Source: a virus
DNA length: 32,887 nucleotides
IMG/VR virus record: IMGVR_UViG_3300029954_001014
Location: 1-32,887 of that record
Reading direction: 5' to 3' (one strand)
Below are positions 1-8,182 of the stretch, piece by piece. The notes beneath the pieces are model-generated. The model had not been told where the DNA came from. It saw only the letters and a program-made list of their open reading frames with translations, and ran no database searches. The translations under genes were made by a program, and so were the position numbers. Position 1 is the first letter of the stretch; every line of letters starts with the position of its first letter.

Positions 1-1119
1 TTGCTTAGACTGCACTTTCTCAACGTCGATCATGGCGACTGTATCGTGCTTGAGCACGAGAGTGAAGGCGTAAGGTCGTTCGCTATAGTCGATAGCAATT
101 CAAACGCCAAGGATGAGCCTCGAGCTCTTCTCAAGCTGCGTGCGATCGGCGCAACCCACCTAAATTTCGCAGCTGTCACTCATCCTCACGCAGATCATTT
201 CCTCGGTATGTCAGAGGTCCTGAAAGAATACGCTGGCAAGACAGAAATTTTTTACACTTTCCCTATTGACCGTGCCGAACTAAAAAAAATGATCGGCGCA
301 GTGGTGCAATCTGTAACGGGTATTGACGACCAAATCTATAGTCGGAGTGCTCGGCAGTTTGCCGAAGTCATGATGGCAGGCAAGGAGATAGCAGAGTCTG
401 AGGAGGGAGATTGGATAACCCCACTCGGCGAATCGACAACTCTTATGCCGAGCGGATTTAAGGGTGTGAAATTCACGGCGATCCTGCCACCTGGCCGGGT
501 AAAAGGGAAATTCTTCGAGGATATCCAAAATAATCAATTTGATTTGCGTGAACGAAATTCTAATAACGTCAGCATGGCGTTGTTAATCGAATATGCGGGA
601 CATGAAATTATTTTGGGCGGTGACGGAACCAAAGAAAATTGGTCATTCCTCCAACGCGCACGGAGCCGTGCAGGTCTCGAGTTCGCTCCTACCGTCGTCA
701 AGCTCCCCCATCATGGGTCGGAAGAAGATAGCGGGAAAGCAGTACTCGATCTTCTCTTCCAGAATCGACCTCAAAAGGTCACTCCTATCGCCTGTATATC
801 GGCAAACGGGCGAACTCACCCTTCCAATGAAGTGCTGGATGAGCTAATTGCCAAGGGCATCCATCCGTATTGCACCAATTTAGCCGAGCGATGTGGCGCG
901 AAAGCTAGAGAAATGGTAACCAGCGCCGATTGCGAACCTGAGCTCGCGCGCTTTTTGAATTCAGTCGCATCAATAGATAGCGTCGGCCGCAAACAGCCTT
1001 GTCAAGGAGACATTTCAATCACGTTTGCTGCCGACGGCTCCATAGATGTCGCCACCCAATATAACCATCCGTGCGCCTACCGCGGGGAATACGAATTCCT
1101 CGCAAATCTTGTTCAATAA
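1..1119 (+). CDS. ComEC/Rec2-like metallo-beta-lactamase-fold hydrolase
   Basis: The 372-aa protein has the metal-binding THPHADH motif (residues 60-66, the HxHxDH signature), a GGD near residue 208 and LPHHGS at 235-240. This arrangement is typical of stand-alone relatives of the ComEC/Rec2 MBL domain. The opening LRLHFLNVDHGDC is the usual N-terminus of the family, so the TTG at position 1 is plausible as the true start, although the window edge hides any upstream alternative or RBS. No membrane segment or signal peptide is seen. It is probably a cytoplasmic metal-dependent hydrolase of unknown substrate. Such proteins often sit in mobile or conflict-related loci, but its partner, if any, would lie to the left. 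It may be host DNA flanking the prophage or the leftmost phage cargo. Confidence 0.8.
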   Translation: MLRLHFLNVDHGDCIVLEHESEGVRSFAIVDSNSNAKDEPRALLKLRAIGATHLNFAAVTHPHADHFLGMSEVLKEYAGKTEIFYTFPIDRAELKKMIGAVVQSVTGIDDQIYSRSARQFAEVMMAGKEIAESEEGDWITPLGESTTLMPSGFKGVKFTAILPPGRVKGKFFEDIQNNQFDLRERNSNNVSMALLIEYAGHEIILGGDGTKENWSFLQRARSRAGLEFAPTVVKLPHHGSEEDSGKAVLDLLFQNRPQKVTPIACISANGRTHPSNEVLDELIAKGIHPYCTNLAERCGAKAREMVTSADCEPELARFLNSVASIDSVGRKQPCQGDISITFAADGSIDVATQYNHPCAYRGEYEFLANLVQ

Positions 1120-1152
1120 GATTGCTCAGCTTTTCGGAGACCGCCCCTAAGC

Positions 1153-1183
1153 GGCCGCCCCCCCCTTAGCGGGGAGGGGGCCA
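1153..1183 (+). other. C-tract/G-tract hairpin
   Basis: A run of nine C (1158-1166) and its flanking GGCC can pair with GGGG-A-GGGGG-CC (1172-1183), leaving two mismatches. There is no T-tract, so it is not a classic terminator. The G-rich arm lies on the plus strand. Confidence 0.4.
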
Positions 1184-1236
1184 AGTTCCTCCAAAAGACA
1201 ACGGAAGGTGCGTCAAAACGCGTCAAATTCGATGCT

Positions 1237-1275
1237 GCCCGGCCTGGCTCCTAAGCCACGCCGGGCTTACTTTTG
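1237..1275 (+). terminator. Probable terminator after the MBL gene
   Basis: GCCCGGC (1237-1243) pairs perfectly with GCCGGGC (1260-1266). An inner TGGCT/AGCCA stem follows after one C/C mismatch, with a CCTA loop. The tail TTACTTTTG is moderately T-rich. It lies about 120 bases after the MBL stop codon. Confidence 0.5.
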
Positions 1276-1551
1276 CCAGTGACGCATTTTTGAGTCAAAA
1301 CAGCCCTATGTAGCGGGCAGGCGCGGGGTGGGGGCAACTGCGCGCGCCAGGCTGAAATTGCCCCAAAACATTCCATTTTGACAACATATCGAGGAATCGC
1401 CGTAGGCGGCTCAGGACGGCCCAGGCGACGCCGATGCAATGGGACAGCTCTGCCCTCGCCCGCATCACTCTCGCCTTGCCTTGACGCTCTGCGCAGGTCA
1501 TTGCGCCCGTCTCTTTGTCATGGCAGTCAAAGAGGAAGCCGGGACATCGCT

Positions 1552-1580
1552 TTGACAATTTGTAATCGATCGATTACAAT
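1552..1580 (+). promoter_or_regulatory. Sigma70-type promoter of the TA operon with palindromic operator
   Basis: TTGACA (1552-1557), a 17-base spacer and TACAAT (1575-1580) form a near-consensus promoter. The perfect 20-bp palindrome TTGTAATCGATCGATTACAA (1560-1579) covers the spacer and most of the -10 box. This is the expected place for an autoregulatory antitoxin operator. The toxin ATG starts only 6 bases after the -10 box, so the transcript is predicted to be leaderless or nearly so. Confidence 0.75.
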
Positions 1581-1586
1581 AACTGC

Positions 1587-1880
1587 ATGTTCTCAATAAA
1601 ACCACTCCCAGAATTCACGGCATGGCTCGACGGCCTGAAAGATTCCTCGGTTCGCGGCCTTGTCGTGGCGAGAATCAAAAGATTGGAACGCGGACTCATG
1701 GGGGATGTTGAGCCGGTTGGCGAAGGCGTCTCGGAACTTCGCATCCATGTGGGGGCGGGATGGCGTGTGTATTTCACGCAGCGCGGCGGGCATGTGGTCG
1801 TGCTACTCGTTGGGGGCTCCAAGCGTTCGCAAAAGAACGATATCAAGCGCGCTAAGGCGCTCGCAGCGATGTTGGATTAA
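1587..1880 (+). CDS. HigB/RelE-superfamily toxin (Gp49-like)
   Basis: The 97-aa protein is of normal length for the phage-derived Gp49-like/HigB2 family (PF05973 type). It runs from LPEFTAWLDGLKD through RGLVVARIKRLERG to GWRVYFTQRG and LLVGGSKRSQKNDIKRA, the usual order of elements in this family. Members are ribosome-dependent mRNA interferases held inactive by the antitoxin encoded just downstream. The gene starts 6 bases after a -10 box, so no Shine-Dalgarno is possible on the predicted transcript. The antitoxin gene follows after 9 bases, giving the toxin-first order usual for HigBA. Toxic activity is inferred from the family only. Confidence 0.88.
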   Translation: MFSIKPLPEFTAWLDGLKDSSVRGLVVARIKRLERGLMGDVEPVGEGVSELRIHVGAGWRVYFTQRGGHVVVLLVGGSKRSQKNDIKRAKALAAMLD

Positions 1881-1889
1881 CGGAAGGAA

Positions 1890-2201
1890 ATGACTATGAC
1901 CAAACGAATTAAAGTTGACGAGTTGCCGGAATTCGACGCCGCCCCTTATCTCGATAACGAGGAAGCCATTGCGGCCTATCTCACCGACATTCTGGAAGCG
2001 AACGACGCGGCTTTGCTGGCGTCGGCACTTGGCGACATCGCGCGTGCTCGTGGCATGGGCGAAATTGCCAAGTCGGCAGGCATTACACGCGAGGCGCTCT
2101 ACAAGGCTTTGCGCCCTGGCAGCGCCCCGCGCTTTGACACGGTCAACCGTGTTTGCGCTGCGCTCGGTGTGCGCCTGGTGGCGCAAGCCGTGCATAGCTG
2201 A
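1890..2201 (+). CDS. HigA-like antitoxin, XRE-type helix-turn-helix
   Basis: The 103-aa partner of the upstream toxin belongs to the 'addiction module antidote' family. Its N-terminal part (FDAAPYLDNEEAIAAYLTDILE) is typical, and residues about 45-95 form an HTH (MGEIAKSAGITREALYKAL, then FDTVNRVCAALGVRL). It should neutralise the toxin and bind the palindrome at 1560-1579 to repress its own operon. An AAGGAA RBS lies just upstream of ATG 1890; a second in-frame ATG at 1896 is possible. Having its own RBS while the toxin has none would favour antitoxin excess. Confidence 0.88.
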   Translation: MTMTKRIKVDELPEFDAAPYLDNEEAIAAYLTDILEANDAALLASALGDIARARGMGEIAKSAGITREALYKALRPGSAPRFDTVNRVCAALGVRLVAQAVHS

Positions 2202-2237
2202 TCGCGCACGAAGTTACTACTGTCGCCGACCGCAAAT

Positions 2238-2270
2238 AGATAAGGCCGCATTGTGCGGCCTTATCTTTTC
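2238..2270. terminator. Bidirectional intrinsic terminator
   Basis: A perfect 13-bp stem (AGATAAGGCCGCA / TGCGGCCTTATCT) with a TTG loop spans 2238-2266 and is followed by TTTC on the plus strand. It separates the plus-strand TA operon from the convergent minus-strand portal/terminase unit and can serve both. The minus-strand T-tract is poorer. Confidence 0.8.
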
Positions 2271-2479
2271 TATCTACCGTTGCGCGCTCGCGCCGCCTCT
2301 TCCTTCTCGTAGTCGTCCCTGCAATCGTCATTGCAAAACAAAATCTCAGGCTGTAGTGTCTCATCGCAAAAATGACAGTGGCAGTCCGGCAGCAAAACAG
2401 GCCGGCGACGCACGGCGGCGAGGCCGGCGGAAACAGTTGCAAAAATTCGGCTGTCAGCGATATCGGCGTGGTCGCTCAT
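2270..2479 (-). CDS. Small zinc-finger protein downstream of portal
   Basis: The 69-aa protein has CxxC (C35, C38) and CxxxC (C49, C53) pairs in a CHFCDETL...LFCNDDCRDDYEKEEAAR context. This is a compact treble-clef or zinc-knuckle-like finger followed by a charged helix. The start lies 3 bases beyond the portal stop, so it is the last gene of the minus-strand P-Q unit and ends inside the terminator region. Small zinc-binding proteins at this site occur in P2-like phages of beta- and gammaproteobacteria, and their role is not known to me. It may be a DksA/TraR-like regulator by size, but the finger spacing differs from canonical DksA. Confidence 0.75.
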   Translation of the reverse strand: MSDHADIADSRIFATVSAGLAAVRRRPVLLPDCHCHFCDETLQPEILFCNDDCRDDYEKEEAARARNGR

Positions 2480-2482
2480 GGT

Positions 2483-3529
2483 CTATTCTCCCGTGGATAA
2501 GTTGTAAGGTTCGAAGCTGATGACTTGTTCGCCGGCCCATTCGTTGATCGCCTCGAACTGCGCTTGCAGCGGCGCAATCTCATGGCGTGCAAAGACATTG
2601 GCGGCCGGCACGATGGCACCGAAGCCGCCCGAGTTGCTGGGAACGATCCCCAGCAGTTGCGGCGGCACGCGATGCGCGGCCAGCACGTCATCGCGCGTGG
2701 CCGCTTTGATGTTAAAAAACTCGTCCTTGGCCGCAATCTCCGACACCGGCAAAATCTGGATGCCGTCCTTCTTGCCGCCTGGTGCGTACATGAACAGATT
2801 GCGGAAATTTCCCGGCCCCTTGCTCTCGCGCAGCGCGCGGCGCAAGCCATCGACATCCTCCTGGCTGTTCGCCGTGTCGGTCATGTACATGATGAAACCG
2901 GCGTGAGAACCGTTCTTGTAGTAGCGCCGGCGGAACAGCGTCGCCGATTCATTGAGCCAAGCTGATTGCAGCGCGCTCAGATACTGCGGCACGCCGTACA
3001 GTTCCTGATTAACGTCGGGCTCCAACATGTGCCAGACAGAACCGGGCTCGAACTCATACGACGCTTGCCCGTTCGTGACGAAAAAATAGCGGCCGTCCCC
3101 GACGCCGCGCCGCGTGTATTTCGCCAGCGCAGGTTTGATTTTCAGCAGGCGGTTCGTGGCGCTGCGCCGCGCCTCGGCGTAGCAGTTGCCGAACGTCAGA
3201 TGATCGAGCGCCAGGCGCTTAAAATCCTCGCGCGACAAGATCGGAGACGGCTTAAAAGTCGAGGTCAAAATATTGACCTTGAACAGGATTGCGCTGCTGT
3301 GGTGAACGCTGGCCGTGAATGACTTCGCCAGGCCTGCCAGGTCAACCGGCGGCTCGTACCAGTCGCCCACGCGCCAGCACTCGAAGCAATCGAAAATCTC
3401 TCGGCTGTCCAGCACCGAGACAGGATCGCCGAACGTGAAGGATTCGACCCGACCGGCGGGTTCCGTGGTCGCCGCCGGCGACACGTCCGCCAATGGCCGC
3501 GCGCCGCCGTATTTCTTGTTCTTTCTCAT
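2483..3529 (-). CDS. Q: Portal protein (P2 gpQ family)
   Basis: The 348-aa portal-family protein forms the dodecameric ring at the head vertex through which DNA enters and leaves. Family hallmarks include ESFTFGDPVSVLD near the N-terminus, FKPSPILSREDFKRLALDHLTFGNCYAE, WHMLEPDVNQELYGVPQYLSAL, RRRYYKNGSHAGFIMYMTD and the C-terminal HRVPPQLLGIVP. Length matches P2 gpQ (344 aa). The start is ATG 3529 because a GGAGA RBS sits 8 bases upstream and the ATG overlaps the terminase stop as ATGA. The longer open frame upstream is simply the overlap with P. Translation is probably coupled to P. Confidence 0.95.
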   Translation of the reverse strand: MRKNKKYGGARPLADVSPAATTEPAGRVESFTFGDPVSVLDSREIFDCFECWRVGDWYEPPVDLAGLAKSFTASVHHSSAILFKVNILTSTFKPSPILSREDFKRLALDHLTFGNCYAEARRSATNRLLKIKPALAKYTRRGVGDGRYFFVTNGQASYEFEPGSVWHMLEPDVNQELYGVPQYLSALQSAWLNESATLFRRRYYKNGSHAGFIMYMTDTANSQEDVDGLRRALRESKGPGNFRNLFMYAPGGKKDGIQILPVSEIAAKDEFFNIKAATRDDVLAAHRVPPQLLGIVPSNSGGFGAIVPAANVFARHEIAPLQAQFEAINEWAGEQVISFEPYNLSTGE

Positions 3530-5310
3530 GCGTACATCTCCATAAACGATTGACTGGTTTGTGTGCCGCCTTCGAACGGTTCGTGATCGAGGGCATGCAT
3601 CACCGCCCACGCAAGGTCTGCATGGCCGGTTTCTTCGGAGCGTCCGGCGTCATAGGTGACGGCACGGCCGCTGGGGGTGAGTGTTTTGCGAATCGCCATG
3701 AACGATTGCGCGATATCCGTCCATCCGGCATCGAACTGCAAGCGGCCTTTGTAGATGACGTTCTGCGCTTTCAAGACCATGCGCGTTTTCACTTCGGGCG
3801 AATAGTTGATCGCCGTCACGGCCGGGAAAAATTGCTTCACCAGCGGGAAAACGCCGATGCCCATGCCGGTCGTGTCGATGCCGATGTATTCGACGTTGTA
3901 GGTCTCCGTCATTTTTTTGATGAGCGCGGCCTGTGCTTCAAAGCCGATGTTTCGCCATTGGTGACGCTCAAGAATGCGGATAGGGCCGCCCGGCACCGAC
4001 GGCGGCGCGATCACGGCGCAACCGGCGCTGTCGCCCGTCAGGGATGGGTCGTATCCAATCCACACGGGGCGATGAGCAAACGGGCGAGGCGCGAGGAACT
4101 TCACGTCGTCCCAGGCGACCCAGGAATCAACCATGCAGCGTTGCAAATCAGCCAGCGGAAACACCGACGCAGAATCGTCGATGAAATTACACATGAGCAG
4201 GTTTTCGAACTGGTCCGGCGTGTATTCGAAGTCGCGGAGCTCGTCGATATCGAACAGGTCGCAACCGCCCTTCTCTGCGTCCAGAATCGTGACGATTTGC
4301 CGCCAAATTTTGTCTTCGCCGGTGAAGCCTGACGACAGCCGCTTATGACTGATGTCGATGCTGATCTTGTCGCCCTTGGCGCGACGGCGATTGAACCTCT
4401 CGCCGGTCCAGAGCGCATACGCCTCATGTGTGGTCGCTGACGGCGTCGAAAAATAGGTCTTGCGATACATCTTTTGCATCGCCATACCGGACGCGACCTT
4501 GTTCAATTCCGTGAAATTGTGGGTCCAGAAAAATTCATCGAAATAGAAGTTGCCGTGATAGCCCTGGGCCGTGCGTGCGTTCGTGCCAAGGAAATACAAA
4601 TGCGCGCCGTTGGGCAACACAATCGGATCACCAGACAACTCGACGCCACAGGATTCCTTAGCGAATTGGATGATGTACTGCTTAAAGACGTGCGCCTGCG
4701 ACTTCGACGCCGACAAGAAAATCTGATTGCGCCCGCTCTGAATCGCATCGACCAGGGCTTCGCGCGCAAAGTACCAGGTAGCGCCAATCTGACGCGACTT
4801 GAGAATCGCTCGCGTGCGTTGCTCGGCGTTGCGAAACCATACCTTTTGATAATCGAACAGCGAGTCGTTGAACGCTTCCAGCAGCTTGCTTTGATGTTCC
4901 TCGCTGAACTCGTTGCGACTCGGCTTTTTCTTCGGTCCTGCGTTGCGATTGGCGATGTTCGGATTGAGATCGCCCTCATGGCCGCCGGGTTGTTCGTAGC
5001 GCCGCACACGCGCCAGTTGCACCACCTGGCGGCCTAATAAATCGATTTCCTTATAGTCGCTTCCGGTCTTTACTTCTTTCGCAATCAGTTGCACCATGCG
5101 CGCTTCGATGGCCAGTTCAATGCGCTCGGAGGCCGGCACCTTTTCCCAGCGGTCGCGCTGCTTCCAACTATTGACCGTCGAACGCTTCACACGCAGGTGA
5201 CGCGCAATCGACGACACCCGCCAGCCCTGGAAATACAAGCCGCGCGCCTTGCGTCTCGGCTCGCTCAGCTCATCAAGTTTTTCGGTGGTGTTTTCGGAAA
5301 TTTCTAACAT
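3526..5310 (-). CDS. P: Terminase large subunit, ATPase and nuclease (P2 gpP family)
   Basis: The 594-aa protein (P2 gpP is 590) packages DNA and cuts at cos. An N-terminal HTH (about residues 26-50, VSSIARHLRVKRSTVNSWKQ) is followed by the ATPase with a Walker-A-like SRQIGAT (172-178) and Walker B FYFDEFFW (D258-E259). The RNase-H-like nuclease has acidic residues in IGYDPSLTGD (D421), YIGIDTTGMG (D479) and GHADLAWAV (D565). I chose ATG 5310 because it gives the family length. The open frame reaches a TTG at 5427, which would add 39 unfamiliar residues and run into the divergent O promoter region. Confidence 0.95.
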   Translation of the reverse strand: MLEISENTTEKLDELSEPRRKARGLYFQGWRVSSIARHLRVKRSTVNSWKQRDRWEKVPASERIELAIEARMVQLIAKEVKTGSDYKEIDLLGRQVVQLARVRRYEQPGGHEGDLNPNIANRNAGPKKKPSRNEFSEEHQSKLLEAFNDSLFDYQKVWFRNAEQRTRAILKSRQIGATWYFAREALVDAIQSGRNQIFLSASKSQAHVFKQYIIQFAKESCGVELSGDPIVLPNGAHLYFLGTNARTAQGYHGNFYFDEFFWTHNFTELNKVASGMAMQKMYRKTYFSTPSATTHEAYALWTGERFNRRRAKGDKISIDISHKRLSSGFTGEDKIWRQIVTILDAEKGGCDLFDIDELRDFEYTPDQFENLLMCNFIDDSASVFPLADLQRCMVDSWVAWDDVKFLAPRPFAHRPVWIGYDPSLTGDSAGCAVIAPPSVPGGPIRILERHQWRNIGFEAQAALIKKMTETYNVEYIGIDTTGMGIGVFPLVKQFFPAVTAINYSPEVKTRMVLKAQNVIYKGRLQFDAGWTDIAQSFMAIRKTLTPSGRAVTYDAGRSEETGHADLAWAVMHALDHEPFEGGTQTSQSFMEMYA

Positions 5311-5451
5311 GCCGCCAGCGTAGGCGGCGCGCGCGCGTAGCGGGTCATCGGCGAAGCCAGTAAGCCTGATATCAACCTGCTCGACGTTGAATGGAATCGC
5401 GCATCGGCGGACGATGACGTTATCCAATCAACCGACCACGAGCGCACACAC

Positions 5452-6279
5452 ATGTCCACCAAAAGCAAATTCTTTCGCGTCGCAACAGAAGGCGCCACGA
5501 CCGACGGCCGCACGATTGACCGCATTCAAATTCAAGAAATGGCCGCCAGCTTCAACCCATCCACCTATGGCGCGCGCGTTTGGTTGGAACATCTGCGCGG
5601 CATCATGCCCGACGGCCCCTTCAAAGCCTACGGCGATGTCACTGCGGTAAAGGCCGAAGAAGTTGACACAGAAAGCGGCAAGCGCCTGGCACTGTTCGCA
5701 CAGATCGCACCGACGCCCGAAATGATCGCCATGAACAAGGCCCGTCAAAAGATTTACACCAGCATCGAAATCAATCCAAAATTTGCCGACACCGGCCGCG
5801 CCTATCTGGTTGGTTTAGGCGTCACCGACACACCCGCCAGCCTCGGCACCGAAGCACTAACTTTCTCGGCGCAGAACCCACAAGCATCCATCTTCGCACA
5901 CCGAAAATTATCGCCTGACAACCTGTTCTCAGTCGCTGTCGAAACCGAACTGGTGTTTGAAGACGACACGCCATCGGTCGGCACCAAGCTGGCAGATTCG
6001 GTCAAAGCCATCTTTACCCGCCTCACCAAAAAATCGGACAACGACGATGCGCGCTTCGCCGATGTCTCCGAAGCGGTCACCGCCGTTGCCGAACAATTCG
6101 GCCAAGTCGCCCAACGCAACGATGGCTTCGACAAGCGCCTGGCCGAGCTCGAAACCCAGTTCTCTGCCGAACAGGAAACGGCCGCCGAATTCCGCCGCAA
6201 GCTCGACTTCACCGACAAGAGCAGCACGCACCGCCAGCCAGCCACCGGCGGTGACGGCACCTTGCAGACGGATTTCTAA
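5452..6279 (+). CDS. O: Capsid scaffold and maturation protease (P2 gpO family)
   Basis: The 275-aa protein both scaffolds the procapsid and cleaves itself and the capsid protein. The N-terminal serine protease domain shows residues that line up with the P2 triad: D18 (TTDGRT), H47 (WLEHLRG) and S104 (IYTSIEINP). The C-terminal half is charged and helical (QFGQVAQRNDGFDKRLAELETQF), as expected for the scaffold. It is divergently oriented from the terminase and is the first gene of the rightward head operon. The roughly 140 bases between P and O should hold the divergent late promoters, although no clear Ogr site could be read. Confidence 0.93.
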   Translation: MSTKSKFFRVATEGATTDGRTIDRIQIQEMAASFNPSTYGARVWLEHLRGIMPDGPFKAYGDVTAVKAEEVDTESGKRLALFAQIAPTPEMIAMNKARQKIYTSIEINPKFADTGRAYLVGLGVTDTPASLGTEALTFSAQNPQASIFAHRKLSPDNLFSVAVETELVFEDDTPSVGTKLADSVKAIFTRLTKKSDNDDARFADVSEAVTAVAEQFGQVAQRNDGFDKRLAELETQFSAEQETAAEFRRKLDFTDKSSTHRQPATGGDGTLQTDF

Positions 6280-6342
6280 GTCGGCGCGCGCTCACCCCAA
6301 TAACGGCCACCCCATTCACGCATCCCCCTCGGAGCCCCCACA

Positions 6343-7368
6343 ATGAAGAAGCACACCCGCATCGCCGTTGCGCACTACACCCAACGTCTGGCGCAACTAA
6401 ATGACACCGACAGCGTCGCCGCCACCTTCTCGGTCGATCCCTCGGTGCAACAAAAGCTGGAAACCAAATTGCAGGAAAAGTCCGACTTCCTGAGCAAAAT
6501 CAACATCCTGCCCGTGACCGAACAAGAAGGTCAAAAGATCGGCCTGGGCGTCTCCGGTCCCGTGGCCAGCCGCACCAATACCGCCACCAAGGAACGCCAG
6601 ACACGCGATGTCAGCACCCTCGATCAACGCGGCTACCGTTGCGAGAAGACCAACTTCGACACCCATATCACCTATCAAAAGCTCGACACCTGGGCCAAGT
6701 TCCCCGACTTCCAGACGCGCGTCTCCGGTGCCGTCATCGAACGCCAAGCACTCGACCGCATCATGATCGGATTCAACGGCATCAAGGTCGCACCCGATAC
6801 CGACCTGGCCGCCAACCCGCTGCTGCAAGATGTGAATAAGGGCTGGTTGCAACATCTGCGTGAAGATGCCCCCGAACGTGTGCTCGGCCTGGTCGGCAAA
6901 GATTTGCCAGGCAAAGTCATCATCGGCGCCCATGCCGGTGCGGATTACGCCAATGTCGATGCCGCCGTCATGGACGCCATCAACCTGCTCGACACCTGGT
7001 ATCAGGAAGACACGGGTCTAGTCGCCATCATTGGCCGCAAACTCTTGAGCGACAAGTATTTCCCCCTGGTCAACACCAAGCAAGCCCCGACCGAAACGCT
7101 GGCCGCCGACATCATCATCAGCCAGAAGCGCATCGGCGGCCTGCCAGCGGTACGCGTCCCCTTCTTCCCAGAAAACGCCATCCTGATCACGCGCCTCGAC
7201 AATCTATCGATCTATTACCAGGAAGGCGCACGCCGCCGTCGCCTGGTAGACGAGCCCAAGCGCGACCGTCTGGAAAACTACGAATCGTCCAATGACGCCT
7301 ACGTGGTCGAAGACAACGGCCTGGCCGCCTTCATTCAACACATCGAATACCAAGCGGAAGCCGCGTAA
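6343..7368 (+). CDS. N: Major capsid protein (P2 gpN family)
   Basis: The 341-aa HK97-fold capsid protein lies directly after the scaffold gene. Recognisable family segments are the N-terminal HYTQRLAQLN, FLSKINILPV, TNFDTHITYQKLDTWAKFPDFQTR, NPLLQDVNKGWLQHLREDAPERV and the C-terminal GGLPAVRVPFFPENAILITRLDNLSIYYQEGARRR. In P2, gpO removes the first 31 residues of gpN; the equivalent position here lies in the VDPSVQQKLE region (inference). A GGAG-containing RBS (cctcggagccc) precedes ATG 6343. Confidence 0.96.
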   Translation: MKKHTRIAVAHYTQRLAQLNDTDSVAATFSVDPSVQQKLETKLQEKSDFLSKINILPVTEQEGQKIGLGVSGPVASRTNTATKERQTRDVSTLDQRGYRCEKTNFDTHITYQKLDTWAKFPDFQTRVSGAVIERQALDRIMIGFNGIKVAPDTDLAANPLLQDVNKGWLQHLREDAPERVLGLVGKDLPGKVIIGAHAGADYANVDAAVMDAINLLDTWYQEDTGLVAIIGRKLLSDKYFPLVNTKQAPTETLAADIIISQKRIGGLPAVRVPFFPENAILITRLDNLSIYYQEGARRRRLVDEPKRDRLENYESSNDAYVVEDNGLAAFIQHIEYQAEAA

Positions 7369-7371
7369 ATC

Positions 7372-8088
7372 ATGACGTATCAGTCCCCTGCCTTGCGCCA
7401 TCGCGAGCGTGTCATGGCGGCACGCTCGGCGGCTGCCACAGAAAGCGGCGGCATCACCACCGGCAGCGCCTACGAGCTCCAATTGATGAAACTCGCCGGC
7501 GACCGCCGCACGCTCAGTGAGATTCAATCCATCGAACGCAAGATCGCCATCAAAGCGACCTTGCTGCCCAGCTATCAAGAATGGGTCGATGGCGTCTTGA
7601 CCGAAGGCAACGGCGGTCAGGATGACGTGTTGGCGACGGTGCTGGTCTGGCACATCGACACCGGCGACTATGACCGCGCCTTGCAAATTGCCCGCTATGT
7701 GGTCGAGCACAAATTCACGCTACCCGACCAATACAGCCGCAACGTCGCAACCATGCTCATTGACGAATTCTCAGGCGGCTACCTCAACGGCAAGCTGTCG
7801 CAAGACCCCGCGCATGCCGTCGTGGTGCTCACCGAAGTCAAGGCACTCACCGATGAAGCCGATGCCCCAGACCAAGCGCGCGCCAAGCTGCACAAAGCCA
7901 TTGCCTACGCACTGCTGGCAAGCGTCGATGCCGCCGACACCGAAAACATCGCACCGGCCGTCGCGCCCCAGGCCAAAGACGCACTAACAAACCTGCAACG
8001 CGCCCTATCGCTATTCCAGGGCATCGGCGTAAAGAAAGACATTGAGCGATTGGAACGCCGCCTCAAACGGCTAACCGATTCCCCCTAA
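7372..8088 (+). CDS. M: Terminase small subunit (P2 gpM family)
   Basis: The 238-aa protein starts 3 bases after the capsid stop. It opens with SPALRHRERVMAAR and contains LPSYQEWVDGVLTEGNGGQDDVLATVLVWHIDTGDYDRALQIARYVVEHKFTLPDQ, the conserved core of P2-type small terminases. It recognises cos DNA and stimulates the gpP motor. Placement between N and L is as in P2, and length is close to P2 gpM (247 aa). Confidence 0.93.
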   Translation: MTYQSPALRHRERVMAARSAAATESGGITTGSAYELQLMKLAGDRRTLSEIQSIERKIAIKATLLPSYQEWVDGVLTEGNGGQDDVLATVLVWHIDTGDYDRALQIARYVVEHKFTLPDQYSRNVATMLIDEFSGGYLNGKLSQDPAHAVVVLTEVKALTDEADAPDQARAKLHKAIAYALLASVDAADTENIAPAVAPQAKDALTNLQRALSLFQGIGVKKDIERLERRLKRLTDSP

Positions 8089-8182
8089 CGAGCACCCCAC
8101 GGCGCTCGGCGGCGCGGGTTGACGACTGTCTCGGCATACCCCGACATTCCGACGCCCGCCCACCGCCGACTTAAACACGACC

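Larger units (their letters stand above)
1120..1551. other. Non-coding stretch with GC-rich hairpins
   Basis: About 430 bases between the MBL gene and the TA promoter hold no convincing ORF. Two strong hairpins and a direct repeat (gcgtcaaa twice, near 1210-1227) are visible. This is a plausible place for the left prophage boundary, but no tRNA end, integrase or duplicated att core can be recognised. Confidence 0.5.

Noticed and set aside
1120-1586. tRNA gene or tRNA-end attachment site at the left boundary
   Set aside because: No cloverleaf, T-loop motif or CCA end could be found, and the partner att copy is outside the window.
2418-2440. cos-like sequence (GGCGAGGC followed by GG and GGAAA) resembling the P2 cohesive end
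   Set aside because: The match to the P2 19-base cos breaks in the middle and it lies inside the zinc-finger coding sequence. A weaker look-alike at about 1318-1340 was also not convincing.
3493-4332. Long plus-strand frame antisense to the terminase
   Set aside because: It is the shadow of a GC-rich coding strand; the minus-strand product is an unmistakable gpP with all motifs.
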